Of a DNA stretch of 64,000 bases, positions 35,404 to 47,689 are shown piece after piece. The number at the start of each line of letters is the position of its first letter. Position 1 is the first letter of the stretch. The stretch comes from Bimuria novae-zelandiae CBS 107.79 (Eukaryota > Ascomycota > Dothideomycetes > Pleosporales > Didymosphaeriaceae): contig ML976697.1 of the NCBI GenBank assembly GCA_010015655.1, forward strand, positions 277,570 to 341,569, in the 5' to 3' direction. A model generated the notes under the pieces. It did not search any database. It was not told the DNA's origin and was given only the letters and a program-made list of their open reading frames with translations. The position numbers and the translations under genes are program-made.

Positions 35404-36720
35404 ATGGCCGCTGCCGCCGCCTCCCTAGAGTAGGGTAAAACCTAGTATATATAATTAACTGTAAAGGTGGCATTATGCGTGGTCTATTTATATTAGACCT
35501 GTCTAGTGTTAGTCTTGCTATGCAGATCTATCCATTTTTGCGTTTAGCTTTAATATACTAACCTATAGTAGCTCTAGGTAAGCTTTTATAGGTGATATTA
35601 ACGTCGCGCGATGCATTTAATATTAATAGACTATAGCACCCTCCGCCCCCGCCTTATCGCGCCCGCGCTGCTGTAAGAATCGTCTTATTCGTATAATAAG
35701 GTTAGAGTGTTAATATATTATAGCCCGCCGCCGCCGCTGCCGCCGCCGCCAATACTATCGCAGCCGCCAATGCCACTGCTACTACCAGCCCTTCGGGCCA
35801 AGTAAGTCATATCGTATACTTGTTATAGGGTTAAGGGCTGTGCTAATTACTTGTAAAACGACCCCGCCTCCCCCCTCTGTAAGTGGGCCATTAGTTAACT
35901 ACGCGAACGCGCCGCGATCGCGTGTACACGTATTGATAGCGTATAGTCTGGGGCGACGACGACGACGATATGGGGTGGGGCGGCGTATGTAACATCGAGC
36001 CTTGCTGTAGTATGCATGACACTGATAGGATGCAGTTCCCTGCCGGCCCCCCCTCGGCCTCCCTCTCCCCCCCGGCCCACCCCTCCCCCCTGGCCTCCCC
36101 CATCACCTTCGCCGACATGGCGTGGGGCTTCGGGGTATGTAGTATCAACCTAGTCCAATCGCGCGCGCAGTCTGACAATATCGTAGCCCTTTGACGAGGA
36201 GGATGAAGATGAGGAGGAAGAAGATGAGGGTCTGGCCTCTCGCCCCCCCACCCAGTAAGTACATTTGTATGTCGTATGATGTAGCATGGATGCTTATACT
36301 ATCGTAGAGGAGTTGCCGCCACCATGGGCGGTGCAATTGGTGCCGCGGCTCCGGCTGGGCCCCTCGCGACTGCGGTCGCTGCGGTACCGCAAGGTACTTC
36401 GGCGTCGTTTAGCCTGGGGCAGCAGGCGCCTCAGACCCGCCGGTAGTGGGCATGGCCTGCTGCTGGTAGCAAGAAAGCTCAGTCCTGGGAACCCCAGGAG
36501 AGTGGCTGCTGGTGGTCTCTCACCAGTGAGGATCTGCAGGCGCTCCCAAAGGAGCGGCGTGCCATTGCCCACCATGTGGGCGCTATTATGGAGACCGACT
36601 ACGGTTGGTAACTTTTTAGTGACGAGCGCTGCGAGCGCTGCAAGAGGTCTGGTAACAAATGCTAGACGTACATGGCTTTGGCAGCTTTAACTATTAAGCA
36701 CCCTAGCTCGACGTGCGCGC
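35404..36720 (+). pseudogene. GC-rich, apparently intron-bearing cysteine-rich gene remnant of X
   Basis: A GC-rich island in AT-rich X. ATG at 35404 opens MAAAAASLE. Later come an Ala-rich GCC run (35727-35760), a Pro-rich part (36040-36100) and an acidic run of Glu/Asp codons (36195-36235). Several GTAAGT or GTATGT to TAG/CAG pairs about 50 bp apart (for example 36253-36306) look like short fungal introns. The ATG at 36324 has a full GCCGCCACCATGG context. Its frame gives WWSLTSEDLQALPKERRAIA..ETDYGW and then CERCKRSGNKC..SSTCARY, a fungal Cys-cluster resembling DUF3716-type proteins. It carries stops but far less RIP than its neighbours. Confidence 0.45.
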
Positions 36721-38276
36721 GTTACTAGTAGTACCCTAAAAAATTAGGGTGCTTACTATTAACCTATACTAAAAATAAAGGTAGCGTCTAGCAAACGTTA
36801 TTAGCTTCTTATAGTGCTTATATTATTTTATCTAGGAGTAGTAACTTTTTACTAGTTTATAGTATTAAGTTTTAGAGCTTATCTTCTGCTTATTAACGTA
36901 GAACCTTATAATTTAAAGGTATTAGGGTAGGTAGGGTATTGCAAGGTACTCTTTATATTATTTAGTTTAAACTATCCTGCCTTTAGGTAGGTGTTAGGGA
37001 GGCTAGGCGTTATAAGATATTTATTACTTTATTCTATTTAAACCGCGCCTTTATCTAATACCTAAAGATACTTAGCTTATAGTTAGGCGGCGATAGTTAA
37101 CGTGGACTAATTAATAGTTCTAGTTAGGCTGGGATTAAGGTGGCCTAGATAAATACTATAGTAAAATCCTTTACTTAGCTTATTATGCCCTAGTTATGCT
37201 ATAACAGTGCCTACGTAACTACTATACCACTTATATATAGTCTCGCTCGTGAGAATACGCACACTTATGTAGACTTTTATAAACTTATAAAGACTTATAG
37301 ACGCTTCTAAAGACTTTTGTAAACTTCTAGAGACTTATAAATACTTCTAAAGACTTATAGACGCTTCTAACATGCGTAAGTAGTATATCGTCGGCTGTAA
37401 CTTGTCGAGAAGGTAGACGGCTATATAGTTACTAGTACTATTATAACCTACTATAAGGTTTTATATAGGGTAGTTATAGACGAGCTTTTCGAGCGCGGGA
37501 GCGAGAGGGAAGAGGGCATTATATGGGACGTATCGTGTTTAATCGCGATTTATAGATACTATCGCTTACTACGAAAGGTACGGTTCTAGGTAGGCAACGT
37601 AGCGCTTAACGTGTTAATAATAGAGCTCGTGTGTACTTCTATAAACTTTTAAGAACTTGTATATACTTATAGCGTAGCTAAGGGATAGACTATTAGTTAT
37701 AGATTACTAGGATAGTAGAAGTCTACACTGCAAACTAAGATAACGTTAGAAGTTAACCTAGTATAATAAGATTAGATAGACCTACTTTCTTTTATTTTAG
37801 AAACTTATTAATACTTTTAAGCCTTCTTATAGGCTAGTTAACGTTAGCGTTAAATAAGCGAGAATATAAGCAAGGGTAGGTATTATAAGACGTTTATTAA
37901 CATAGTATAGCCTTCTAACTATAATAAGTGCTTAACTAACCTACTATTTTAGTAACCTCCTTCTTAATATAAATAAGACCTAGTAACTACTCTAAAAGGG
38001 GGCTGCTCTCTTAAACCTTTCCTCCTCTATAATAATAAATAGGATAACTTATAAAATGTTTTAAAATAATAATAGTACGCTAGCCCTCGCCCGACTAAGC
38101 CATCTCTACTAACTAGGCTACAGGAGCCGACGCCTACGGCAGACAAAATGTCCTAGAATAATAATAGCAGAGACCTGTCTCTCTTTCGCCTACTCCCCAG
38201 AGTAGGCCTATGTTATCGGGCCAGCGAACCCGCATTATCCCTAGTCTCTACGGGGACTATCGCTCCTCGCCCTCTT
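36720..38276. other. Element X, AT-rich, motif array, no recognised gene
   Basis: 37260-37375 is an irregular array of AGACTTATAAACTTCTAA-like units. A plus-strand frame at about 36920-37240 (GRVLQGTLYII..REARRYKIFITLFYLNRAFI) looks protein-like, but I cannot name it. Confidence 0.4.
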
Positions 38277-38302
38277 AAGCAGGATCTTTTAATCCTGCTT
38301 AG
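38277..38302. other. 9-bp stem inverted repeat
   Basis: AAGCAGGAT, a short loop, then ATCCTGCTT. It could form a hairpin; no role is known. Confidence 0.5.
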
Positions 38303-38812
38303 CGCTAGGCGACATAATTACCCTCTTCTTAAGTAATAGTATTATACTTATTCCTAGCAAGCTTTCCTAAGGCCTTAAAAAGTTAGTTAAGAAGGAATCT
38401 ACTTTTAACTTCTTAGAGTACCTTAATCGCGTAGTAACTAAAACTATTAATAAGCACCTTAAGTACGACGGCGGCCTACCTAAGAGTAGCGTTATAGTAA
38501 ACGTAAGATGCTCTCCCCTCCCTATTCGGTATACTAACCTATAGATTGGCGCATTAAACCTGGCAGATTACTATAATATTAAGATATTATTAGCTATATA
38601 GTTTATATCGCCTTAGAGATAAGCAAGTTCCGAGTCTATATATCTAATAAAGATAAGGATAAGAAACTCTAAACTTATAGCTTGCTAAATAAGGATAGGA
38701 TATATAATCCTATAAGATATAATAAAGTTAGTAGGCGGGAACGTTAGTGCCGTAGGCTTATAGCCTAAATAGGAAGCTAGGGAGTTTAATTACTAGCCCT
38801 CCGCCCTTAAAT
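38303..38812. other. Element X, possible unrecognised coding stretch
   Basis: A plus-strand frame at about 38365-38600 reads KKLVKKESTFNFLEYLNRVVTKTINKHLKYDGG and continues without stops for some 60 residues. The family is not recognised. Confidence 0.3.
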
Positions 38813-39116
38813 AATAATAAGACCTATTATCCTACGAAGTTAGTTTAATCTTTATAGTTAAGCAAGATAGTTAAGCGCTAAAAGAGGGGATAATAGGTCC
38901 TATTATCCTATAGAGCTAGTTTAATCTTTATAGCTAAGCAAGATAGTTAAGCACTAAAAGAGGAGATAATAGGTCCTGTTATCCTATAAAGTTAGTTTAA
39001 TCTTTATAGTTAAGCGAGATAGTTAAGCGCTAAAAAAGGGGATAATAGGTTCTATTATTTTACAGAGTTAGTTTAATCTTTATAGCTAAGCGAGATAGTT
39101 AAGCGCTAGAAGAGGG
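38813..39116. repeat. Tandem repeat, 4 copies of 76 bp
   Basis: Unit starts at 38813, 38889, 38965 and 39041, end 39116. Each unit carries GATAATAGGTCCTATTATC, a 9-bp inverted repeat around one base, and the block TTAGTTTAATCTTTATAG. Copies differ mainly by transitions. It is the only clear satellite in X and lies between the GC-rich gene and the DUF6589-like gene. Confidence 0.9.
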
Positions 39117-39599
39117 GATCCCGCTATTATAGACCTGTTACTACTACCTAGTAGAGGAGGCAAGTACTAGTACTAAAGTTATAATATTTAATTAACCTTT
39201 GCTTACTAGGGCAAGGTAATAAGAGAATTTACTTTTAGCGACGCGACTAATAGTGTTAAGACTATAAAGGAGAGAGAGGCGGGTGCGCATGTGCTATTAA
39301 TATTATATAAAATAAAAGCTAGATAGACTATACGTAAAAATATAACGTATTATTGCACGCTTGCGAACTTGTGTAACTTTTTAAAAACACCTTATAACTC
39401 TTACAAACTTCTAAAAGCTTTTAATTACCTAAATAATAGCCTAAGGCTGGGTATACAACACACACACACACGACTAGAATACACGATATTCTAGTAACTT
39501 ATTACAACTTATGTAAACTTCTAACACACAAGTATATAACTAAGATATAATAAGGCCTTAATTAAGGGATAAATTTAGTATATTTATTATATTAGATGC
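39117..39599. other. Element X spacer with motif copies
   Basis: AT-rich with AACTTCTAA-type motif copies near 39370-39410 and 39495-39520 and a short (CA)n run at 39455-39470. No gene was seen. Confidence 0.4.
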
Positions 39600-42028
39600 G
39601 GGGATGCGCGAGACGTTAAAGGCTAGATTACTAATATAATTATAGACGTTAAGAATAGCTATAGCGTAGGCCTTAATATTAATAAAGCCCTTAAATGGAT
39701 TATTATCGCCACTTGCCTGTCTAGCTAGCTATACAAGATCTACGAGACAGGCTATCTAGGAATTAAACTACGCTACCTTATCCTCGAGCATAGTCGCGCT
39801 AATAGTAAATAGGTTATATAAATTAAATATTTATTAGTTATGCACCTATTACGCAGGACAAGGTTTAGCGTAGTAGTCTCTTAGGATCGTGCCTGCCAGA
39901 CCAAACATATCGTGTACAGCCTCTGTAGAAGTATGCGAAGATGGTATCTTCTCCCTAAAGAAGTCTTTAAGCCATGTTCGCGCAGCGTGGACCCATACAC
40001 TATATAAGGTAGTACGCTAAAAGATAATACCTATATCGTATATAGAGTTCTTTAAGGTCTTAACGTTAATCTTGCTATTACAGTTAAGGTGCTTAAGAGA
40101 TAGATTAATTAGCTTAAAAGAGTTATTATAGCTTAGCTAGTTAACAAGTCCGGATGCAAGTATAGTAGACTAAAGTAATAGATTACTAGTATCTAATAAC
40201 GTCTAGCGATAATATAATATCTTACGCCTATAGTTACCTTGCCTAGCACCCTAAAAGACATAGATTAATAAGTTAACAACGCGTTAAAGCATGCTAATAT
40301 TACCGTGCTTAATAGCATGCTTTACTATAAGATATAGCTTAACCTCCTAAAAAAACTGGCATATAGTACGGAAGTTAATATTTGCTACTAGGCTAGACTA
40401 GGCCTATAAGGTAAAGGCGGACGTATAAATCTCTTTAACTAGCTTATTAAACTATGTTAGCGTAAGTCCTGTAATAGCACGATTAATGTCCTTATAGCGT
40501 GTAAAGTCTAGGGTAATACCCCGCCTTTGTATAGCCGCATAGAAGAGCGTAGTAACCCTAGCAGTATAGCCCTATATAATAATAGGCTCTATAACATGGT
40601 GCTTAATATTGTCCCTTAAAGCTTGTAACCGGTTCTATAGAACGGCGTCGCTAGAGATGCAATAGACTAGATTTTATATAGGATACGTAGGTAGATAATA
40701 GGTCTATACTACTATAGCCAGCAGATTTATCTGCACATGGAACCAGGCAGGGATAGCAAGTATCTAAGCTTGGCTATTGTACGGCCGGACAGCATGCAAT
40801 TAATCTATCTAGACTAAGCGTATTTATTCTGTAGTAAGCTAATCGCTATGTATAAGGAATAGACGCTTATTAAAGTCCTTTGCAGAGTCTAGGCTAAGCT
40901 AGTTAAGAAATATATTATTATATACGTAATACGTACCCTTAATTATACTCTTATTAGCTATAATACTAGCGAACTAGTGGTACTCTGTCTTATAAATAGG
41001 GAGGCGGTTAATAGTAGGGATATAAAGATACTTAGACTCTATATCCTTAAATATCTATTATATAGCTTTAGTATAAACACGCTTTAGGGCATCCACGATA
41101 AGACCTTTAGTAATATTAAGCCCTAGCCTGTCTCTATTCGTAACACTAAGGCTGTCTATAATATTAGATAGTTATAAGGGGACGTCTGGATAGTGCATAG
41201 ACTAACGTAACTTTACGGAACCTAAGGCGTAATAGCGTACGTAGACGGCGTTCGTAAGCGAATAATACTACATGGTATGCCTAAGCCTCTCGTAACGCTT
41301 TTAATCTATTAGATTTATATTATTATACGCAACAACATACTATTTAATATAAAAAGGTCTAATTGCGAATCTACTACTTAGGTTAGCATAGGTACTACTA
41401 GATATACTTAGGCTAAACGCTATATACTACGCATAAAGCATATATAAGAAGTTTAAATAAATATAAAGAAGTTATTAAAAGGACTTAGAAGGTTAAATAA
41501 GTATACAGGAGAAGGCAAATATATACCCTTATTATACTTTAAATCTTATTTATTAACTAATTTCTATACTTATATAAATAGTAAAGACTAAAACTAGCTA
41601 ACGTCTCTACTACCCGCCACGGCACGCCAGATCTAAGGAGGTATAGATCTAAGTAAGAAGTAAGGAGGTTTAAACTAATCCTTGCCCGCAAGAAGCATAT
41701 TATACTTATAATAGTATAAATACGCTTATTAACCTAGGACTCTTAGTGTTAATTTATTATAAGAGCCTTAATAAGCCTATACTACGTTAGAGTAATAGAC
41801 TAGATTGCCTAAATAGTAATTATAAAGTCTATGTTATTAATGCTTACTATTATTATATACTTAAATTTTCTAAATAATAGATACTGCCCTAACACCTTAA
41901 GCTCTACCTTATAGTTAACTATAACTAGCTAATAGTATAACCCGCGTCCTGTAAAATACTATATAATTAACGTAAGGCTCTTATGTTATGCGTTAACGCG
42001 TTAAAACCTCTTATGCTAGAGCTCTACG

Positions 42029-42201
42029 TGTCACGAGTCGTAGGTCGAGGGCCCTCGACGGCCCTAGTCCGCTCTAGACCGGCGCTATTCGGGCCTTCCG
42101 CCTATCTACTTCCCTCGCCGCAGCCCTTCTCTTCCCTCTCTAAGGGATCGCCTTAGTACTGTAGATAGACTAAGTCGCCCGTAGTTAGGGCGCTTTTTAT
42201 A
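42029..42201 (+). repeat. 5' LTR of gypsy G
   Basis: 173 bp, contains GGGCCCTCGACGGCCC and TAAGGGATCG at 42141-42150, the sequence complementary to the proposed priming site. Confidence 0.92.
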
Positions 42202-42204
42202 ATA

Positions 42205-42214
42205 CGATCCCTTA
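42205..42214 (+). other. Putative self-priming site of gypsy G
   Basis: CGATCCCTTA, three bases behind the 5' LTR, is the exact 10-base complement of TAAGGGATCG inside the LTR (42141-42150, 49153-49162). This matches the Tf1/sushi mode of self-primed reverse transcription better than a tRNA primer. Confidence 0.6.
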
Positions 42215-42349
42215 CCCCCTTATATCTAATTCACCTGTACGATAGAATTAACACGAAGAGTTACCTGCTAGACCTTAAAGATAGTAAGAGACCCTTAAAG
42301 CAGGTTACTACTTATAAAACCCTTTAAATAAGAGCCTCTAATAGTTGCA

Positions 42350-43690
42350 ATGCCTATAAAAGACCTAACAACACCTATAAACCTAGAGGAAGACCCCCCT
42401 GCCGTTATAAGCAGTAATAATAACTAATAATTAAAGAAAGTTACCCTCTAAGAACGCCTAGGCGTGCTATAGCTCTAATAACGCATCTAAGAACTAGAGG
42501 CCTCCCTAATAGTAAAGCGTTACTAATCTAAAGGCAAGACCCTAGTTAGGAACAAGATAATAACTACTAGCATCTCTAATAACTCCCTAGAGCCCGAAGA
42601 GGGTCACGGCAACCTAAACAAGGCCAAAGATATAAGTAATAACCTATTAAGTAATAGCTTAATAGAGGACGCGTCCTTAAGCTTAGATAATACTAGTTAA
42701 GACTAATCTAGAGCTTTTAGAAGCATCTAACGCCCGCGAAAGAAGGATAGACAAGGCTAGGCCCACACTAGCCACGATAAAAAACGTTAGATCTAAATAG
42801 TAGCTACTGCCCTAGACGCATAGCTACTAAAGCCACTAAAACCCCCTTAATTTAAGGGCAAGGGTTATAAGGAACTAAACTTATAGAAGAGAGCTTATAA
42901 GGACTATATTAACTTCTTACCTACCCTTAAAACTAACAAAGCGCAGGTTAGGTTTGCAGTAAGATACTTAGGAAATACACAACGTAACTACTAGAACTAA
43001 ATAGTCGCCAAGATCCTAGAGCGGAAGCAACACAGGAAAGTCACCTGGGACCTTCTATAGTAGACTATAGTAGACTCCCTAGGATTAGCCTAGGAGCGAA
43101 AAAGTGCTACTCGCTAAAGGATTAAGGTAGCTAAATAAGGTAAGAAGACCCTTATAGAACTCCTTAACTACCTTAAGGACTAATAAGAGGAATGCGACCT
43201 AAAGAAGGCCTTAAATAATAATAATAAAGACTATATTAATAACTTCTACATAGTACTAGACAAGAAAATCTAAGAATACCTTAAATAGTAGCCGCGCGAA
43301 TAGAAGAGCCTCTTTTACTTAGAAGTAAAAGTAAATATATATTAGCAAGTATTAAAACCTTATAAGTTAAGGAAATAACGCATACACGATGTTAATAATA
43401 ACTTTCTTAACAAGCTAGCTAACGAAAGGCGCGATCGAAAGCGATCTAGGTTAAATAACATAAGACTATACTAGAGACGCCACGACAGCGACCGTCGCAA
43501 TAAGGACGGTAAGAAGAAGGCTTAGGTAGTAGAGAACAAGGACAAGGACTAATACTTTTACTACTATAAACCAGGCTATTATAAGGCGTCCTATTCAAAG
43601 TACAAGGCCGAGGCGGGGAAAGACAAGCTGTAGACTAAGAGGCCTAATAGTCTATAGGCAAGGTTAACTATAATAAGGGTTAATAATAAC
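42350..43690 (+). pseudogene. gag: Gypsy G gag with zinc knuckle
   Basis: A possible start ATG at 42350 opens MPIKDLTTPINLEEDPPAV. The domain reads through many stops. A knuckle near 43540-43590 reads YFYYYKPGYYKASY, where CxxCxxxGHxxxxC is expected: every Cys and the His became Tyr, which TGY-to-TAY and CAY-to-TAY transitions explain in one step. Confidence 0.7.
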
Positions 43691-43739
43691 TAGTTATAGC
43701 CGCAAGGACCCCTAAGAATAGGAGTGGTGGCTTACTAAT

Positions 43740-46700
43740 CGCGCTAGACGGTGAAGTACAGCACGAGGGCAACTAATAATAGATTAAAGCCCTAGTAGAC
43801 TACGGAGCTAAAGCGAATTTCGTTAGCAGTAATCTAATAAAGCGGTTAAAGGTTACAGTAATAATAATAAATGGCAAACGCTACGTGGCGCTAAACGGAC
43901 AAGACTTGGGCGTTCTAGGCCAGGCGAAGCTCCCCTACACTATTATAAACAGTCGCGGTAAAACCAAGAGCGGTAGTTGCCTGTTCACAGTTAGTAACAT
44001 TAGTAGATTTGACATGGTTCTAGGAATGCCCTGGCTAGTAGAATAGAACCCTATCGCAAACTTCTATAACAAGACTATCCGCTTCGCCCATGGGAAGCGC
44101 AAATAGACTAAGATCTCTACTAAATTAGCAGAAGAGTTTGCCAGCACGGCTAAAGACATAGTAAATAACTATTTTGTTATATATGCCACCCTAAAGGACA
44201 CATTAGGAGGCCCACCCAGGACGCTACCTAAAAAATACTAGGGACGGTAAGAGGAAGCCTTCTCTAAAGAAGCCGCAAGCATTCTTACTAACCATGGCCC
44301 CTATAAGATAAAGATTAATATTAAGGAAGGCAAGGAAGTGCCTTTTAGACCACTCTATAGTCTATTAGAGTTAGAGTTAGCAGTTCTACGCGACTATATC
44401 TAGAAGAACCTTAAATAGGGCTTTATTTAACTGTCGCAATTAAGCGCCGGGGCACTAATCCTTTTCGTAAAGAAAAAGAATAGAGGCCTCCGCCTCTACG
44501 TTAACTATAGGGGACTAAATACAGTTATAATAAAGAACTAATACCTACTTCCCTTAATACAGGAATCCCTTAACTAACTAGGGGATGCCCAGATCTACAC
44601 TAAACTAGACCTAAGGGACGCCTACTACCGCGTCTAAATTAAGGCAGGAGATAAATAGAAGACGGCCTTCTAAATAAGGTATAAATAGTACAAATACATA
44701 GTAATGCCTTTTAGCTTAATAAACGCGCCTGCGACCTTCTAAAGCTATATTAATAATATACTATTAGACCTTCTCGACATCTGCTATATTATGTACCTTA
44801 ACAATATCCTTATCTACTCTAAGACAAAGGAGGAATATATTTAGCACGTTTAGACGGTGCTAGAACGCCTTATTAAACGCTAGCTATACGCTAAACTATT
44901 TAAATACGAATTCCACACACGCAAGGTAGAATACCTAGGCTTTATAGTATCCCTAAATAGCGTAGAGATAGAGAAGGACCGCGTCGCCTTTATAAAAGAT
45001 TAGCCTAAACTAAACTTAGTCTAAGTAGTTAGGATCTTCCTTAGCTTTGCCAACTACTATCGAAGGTTTATAAAAGAATTCTCTCGAGTGGCGGCACCCC
45101 TTTACGCCCTAATAAGAAGGCTAGAAGGAGCTACTAAGGGCGGACAGTAATAGAAACTTAAGGAATTAGTTATAATAAGCCTACTAAAGCAGGCTAAGGC
45201 CTTCTTTTACTAGCTAAAAGAGAGCTTCATGCGAGGGCCCTTACTAGCCTACTTTAACCCTAGAAGACCCTTAAGAGTAAAAACTAACGCTTTAGGTTTC
45301 GCGATCTTGGGTATCTTAAGCCAACTATAACTAGACAAATATAGGAAGCTATAATAGTACCTAGTTGCTTTTTATTCGCGCAAGATAAACTAGGCAGAAT
45401 AAAACTATAACACGCATAATAGCGAGTTGCTAGCAATTATTAAAGCTTTTAAGTATTAGTAACACTACTTAGAGGGTATTAGTAAGAAGGTCGAGCTTTT
45501 AACTAATTATGCTAACCTGCAAGGGTTTATGTCTATAAAAGTCCTAACTAGATAATAGGCAAGGTGGGCCAAATAGCTTACAACGTTTAATTTTAAAATT
45601 AAATACTATCTAGGAAGGACGAATTCTGCTAATAGACTATTACAAAGACCTAACTACGAGTTAAAAGAGGAAACAAGCTTAGGCAAGATAGGTAGTTCCT
45701 AGTAAAGACTTCTTAAGGCCCTATAGCATAAGTTATAGCTAAAAGGCAACGCTTTAGACGAAGCAGGCGTGGCAGGTAGCTTATAGCTACTAAAGTAGGC
45801 AGGAAGCCCTAGACTAGTAGTAGTAACAAGGGTCGCTAGACCTAGAACGTTAGCGACTAAGGAGGTAGCGGTAAACGATTTAGCAAGCGCTTACCCTATA
45901 GTAGAGCTATTAGAGAGAAATAGCCAGGGGGACGAAACTATAGAACGAATCCTCTAGTACCTCCGAGGGCCAGAGATGGCAAAGCCGGAATGGCTAAAGC
46001 GCTAGATAATTAGACCGGCCAACCTATTATAGTACGAGAATAGGCTATACGTGCCACTTTTAGCGAGGGTATACGTCCTTTAATAATGCCACAATAACCC
46101 CCTCGCGGGCTATTTTAGCTTTACTAAGACCTTAGAGCTAGTGCTGCGAAAGTTCTAGTAGCCTAGTGTTTAATAATACGTAAAGAACTACGTCTAGACC
46201 TGCTAAGCGTGCTCTAGGGCAAAACCTGTCTAACACGCAACGCACGGCCAACTTAATAGCCTACTAGTCTTAAGGGGCATCTAGGAGGACATTACTATAG
46301 ACATAGTAATAGATTTACCTAAGAGTAAATCTAGAGCCTATTGTTATAATAGTATCCTAGTAGTTATTAACTAGTTTTCTAAGATGGCACACTACATCCC
46401 CACGCGAAAGGACCTAAAGGTAGTAGAGCTAGCTAAGGTTTTTAAAAGAGAGGTTCTGCGCCTACACGGCCCTCTAAAGTTAATAGTTACGGATAAAGAT
46501 AGCCTATTTATATTAGCTTATTAGAGCACCTTTACTTAATATTTAGGAACTAAGTAACTTCTTTTTACTACCTTCCACCCGCAGACAGACGGACAGACAG
46601 AATAATAGAACTAAACGCTTAAATAGTACCTTTAAGTGTTCTATAACTACGAATAATCTAATTAGGCGGACCTTTTATCCGAAGCAGAATATTCGTATAA

Positions 46701-47390
46701 TAATAGTATTTATAGCTCTACAGGAGTGTCGCCATTTATTATAGTATACGGCCTAAATCTACTAATAGTAGGCCTGTCCCGAGAAGTACAGCTGCGCGGG
46801 TTGGTACCTATAGTAAGGGCCAGAGCGATAGTTCTAGCCTAGACTAGGGCCTGGATAACCTAAGCGATCCTTAGGGCACAGGCGTACTAGGCGACGTGGT
46901 ATAATAGGAAGTATAAGGCCCAAACCTTTATAGTAGGGGACATGGTATACCTTAACGCCCGCAATATACGGTCAACTAGGCCTAAGAAGAAACTTAACTA
47001 CAAGTCCTAGGGTCCCTATAGGGTAAAACGGCGAATTAGTTAACAGGCATATGAGCTAGAGCTATTAAAGGACTTTAATATTTACCTAGTGTTCTATGTG
47101 TCTCTCCTAAACCAGGCAGCCCTAGAAGGACTGCTATAACGAGAGTAAAGCCCGCCTAAGGTTATTATACTATAAGCAGGGGAGGATATATACCTAATTA
47201 AAGGAATTAAATCTAGGGTACTCTAGGACAGAGAATGGCTGTATAAAGTTAAGTGGAAAGAATACGATAGCGATAAGAACTAGTGGTTATCTATAGAGGA
47301 GATTTCTAAAGGGGTAATAAAGCAGTTCCTAAAGAGCTTAGATAAGGAGACTAAAGGTCGCCCTAGATAGGAGCCCAAGAGGCGGGGTCA
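43740..47390 (+). pseudogene. pol: Gypsy G pol: protease, RT, RNase H, integrase, chromodomain
   Basis: The protease has ALVDYGAKANFVSSNL near 43785 (DSG became DYG). RT runs from PFRPLYSLLELEL through KTAF..RYK.YKYIVMPFSLINAPATF to YLNNILIYS near 44795-44820 (both active-site Asp became Asn). RNase H has KTNALGFAILGILSQL near 45280 (Asp to Asn). Integrase has DIVIDLPKSKSRAYCYNSILVVINWFSKMAHYIPT, TDKDSLF and FHPQTDGQTE at about 46300-46600. A diverged chromodomain (YKVKWKEYDSDKN.WLSIEEI) lies at about 47230-47310. Confidence 0.85.
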
Positions 47391-47689
47391 CCCCCCTAGA
47401 GAAGGAGGAAGACAGCACTCGATAGTAATTAGTAATAGATTACTCTAGAGAGTACACTTTATAGGCTGCGAAATACTAGAATGAATAGGGCAGAGAATTC
47501 TTAAATAGACTAAAGACTAGAACGAGCTATCTAGGCCTATTTAGGCCTCTTAGGGCCTAACAGAGGCTTACAAGCCCATTCGGACCGTACCCAACGCGAT
47601 TATAGCCAACCGAAACCTAACTAAAACCGCCTAAGGGTATAGAACGTGAATAAAATCTAGACACCGTTAATAGGGGCAGGAATCCCTAA

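Noticed and set aside
35727..35760. GCC triplet run as a possible microsatellite
   Set aside because: Reads as an Ala-rich codon run within the GC-rich gene remnant; too short and irregular to call separately.
36286..36690. 134-codon plus-strand open frame in the GC-rich island
   Set aside because: Arg/Leu-rich shadow of the frame starting at 36324, which has the better start context and the Cys cluster.
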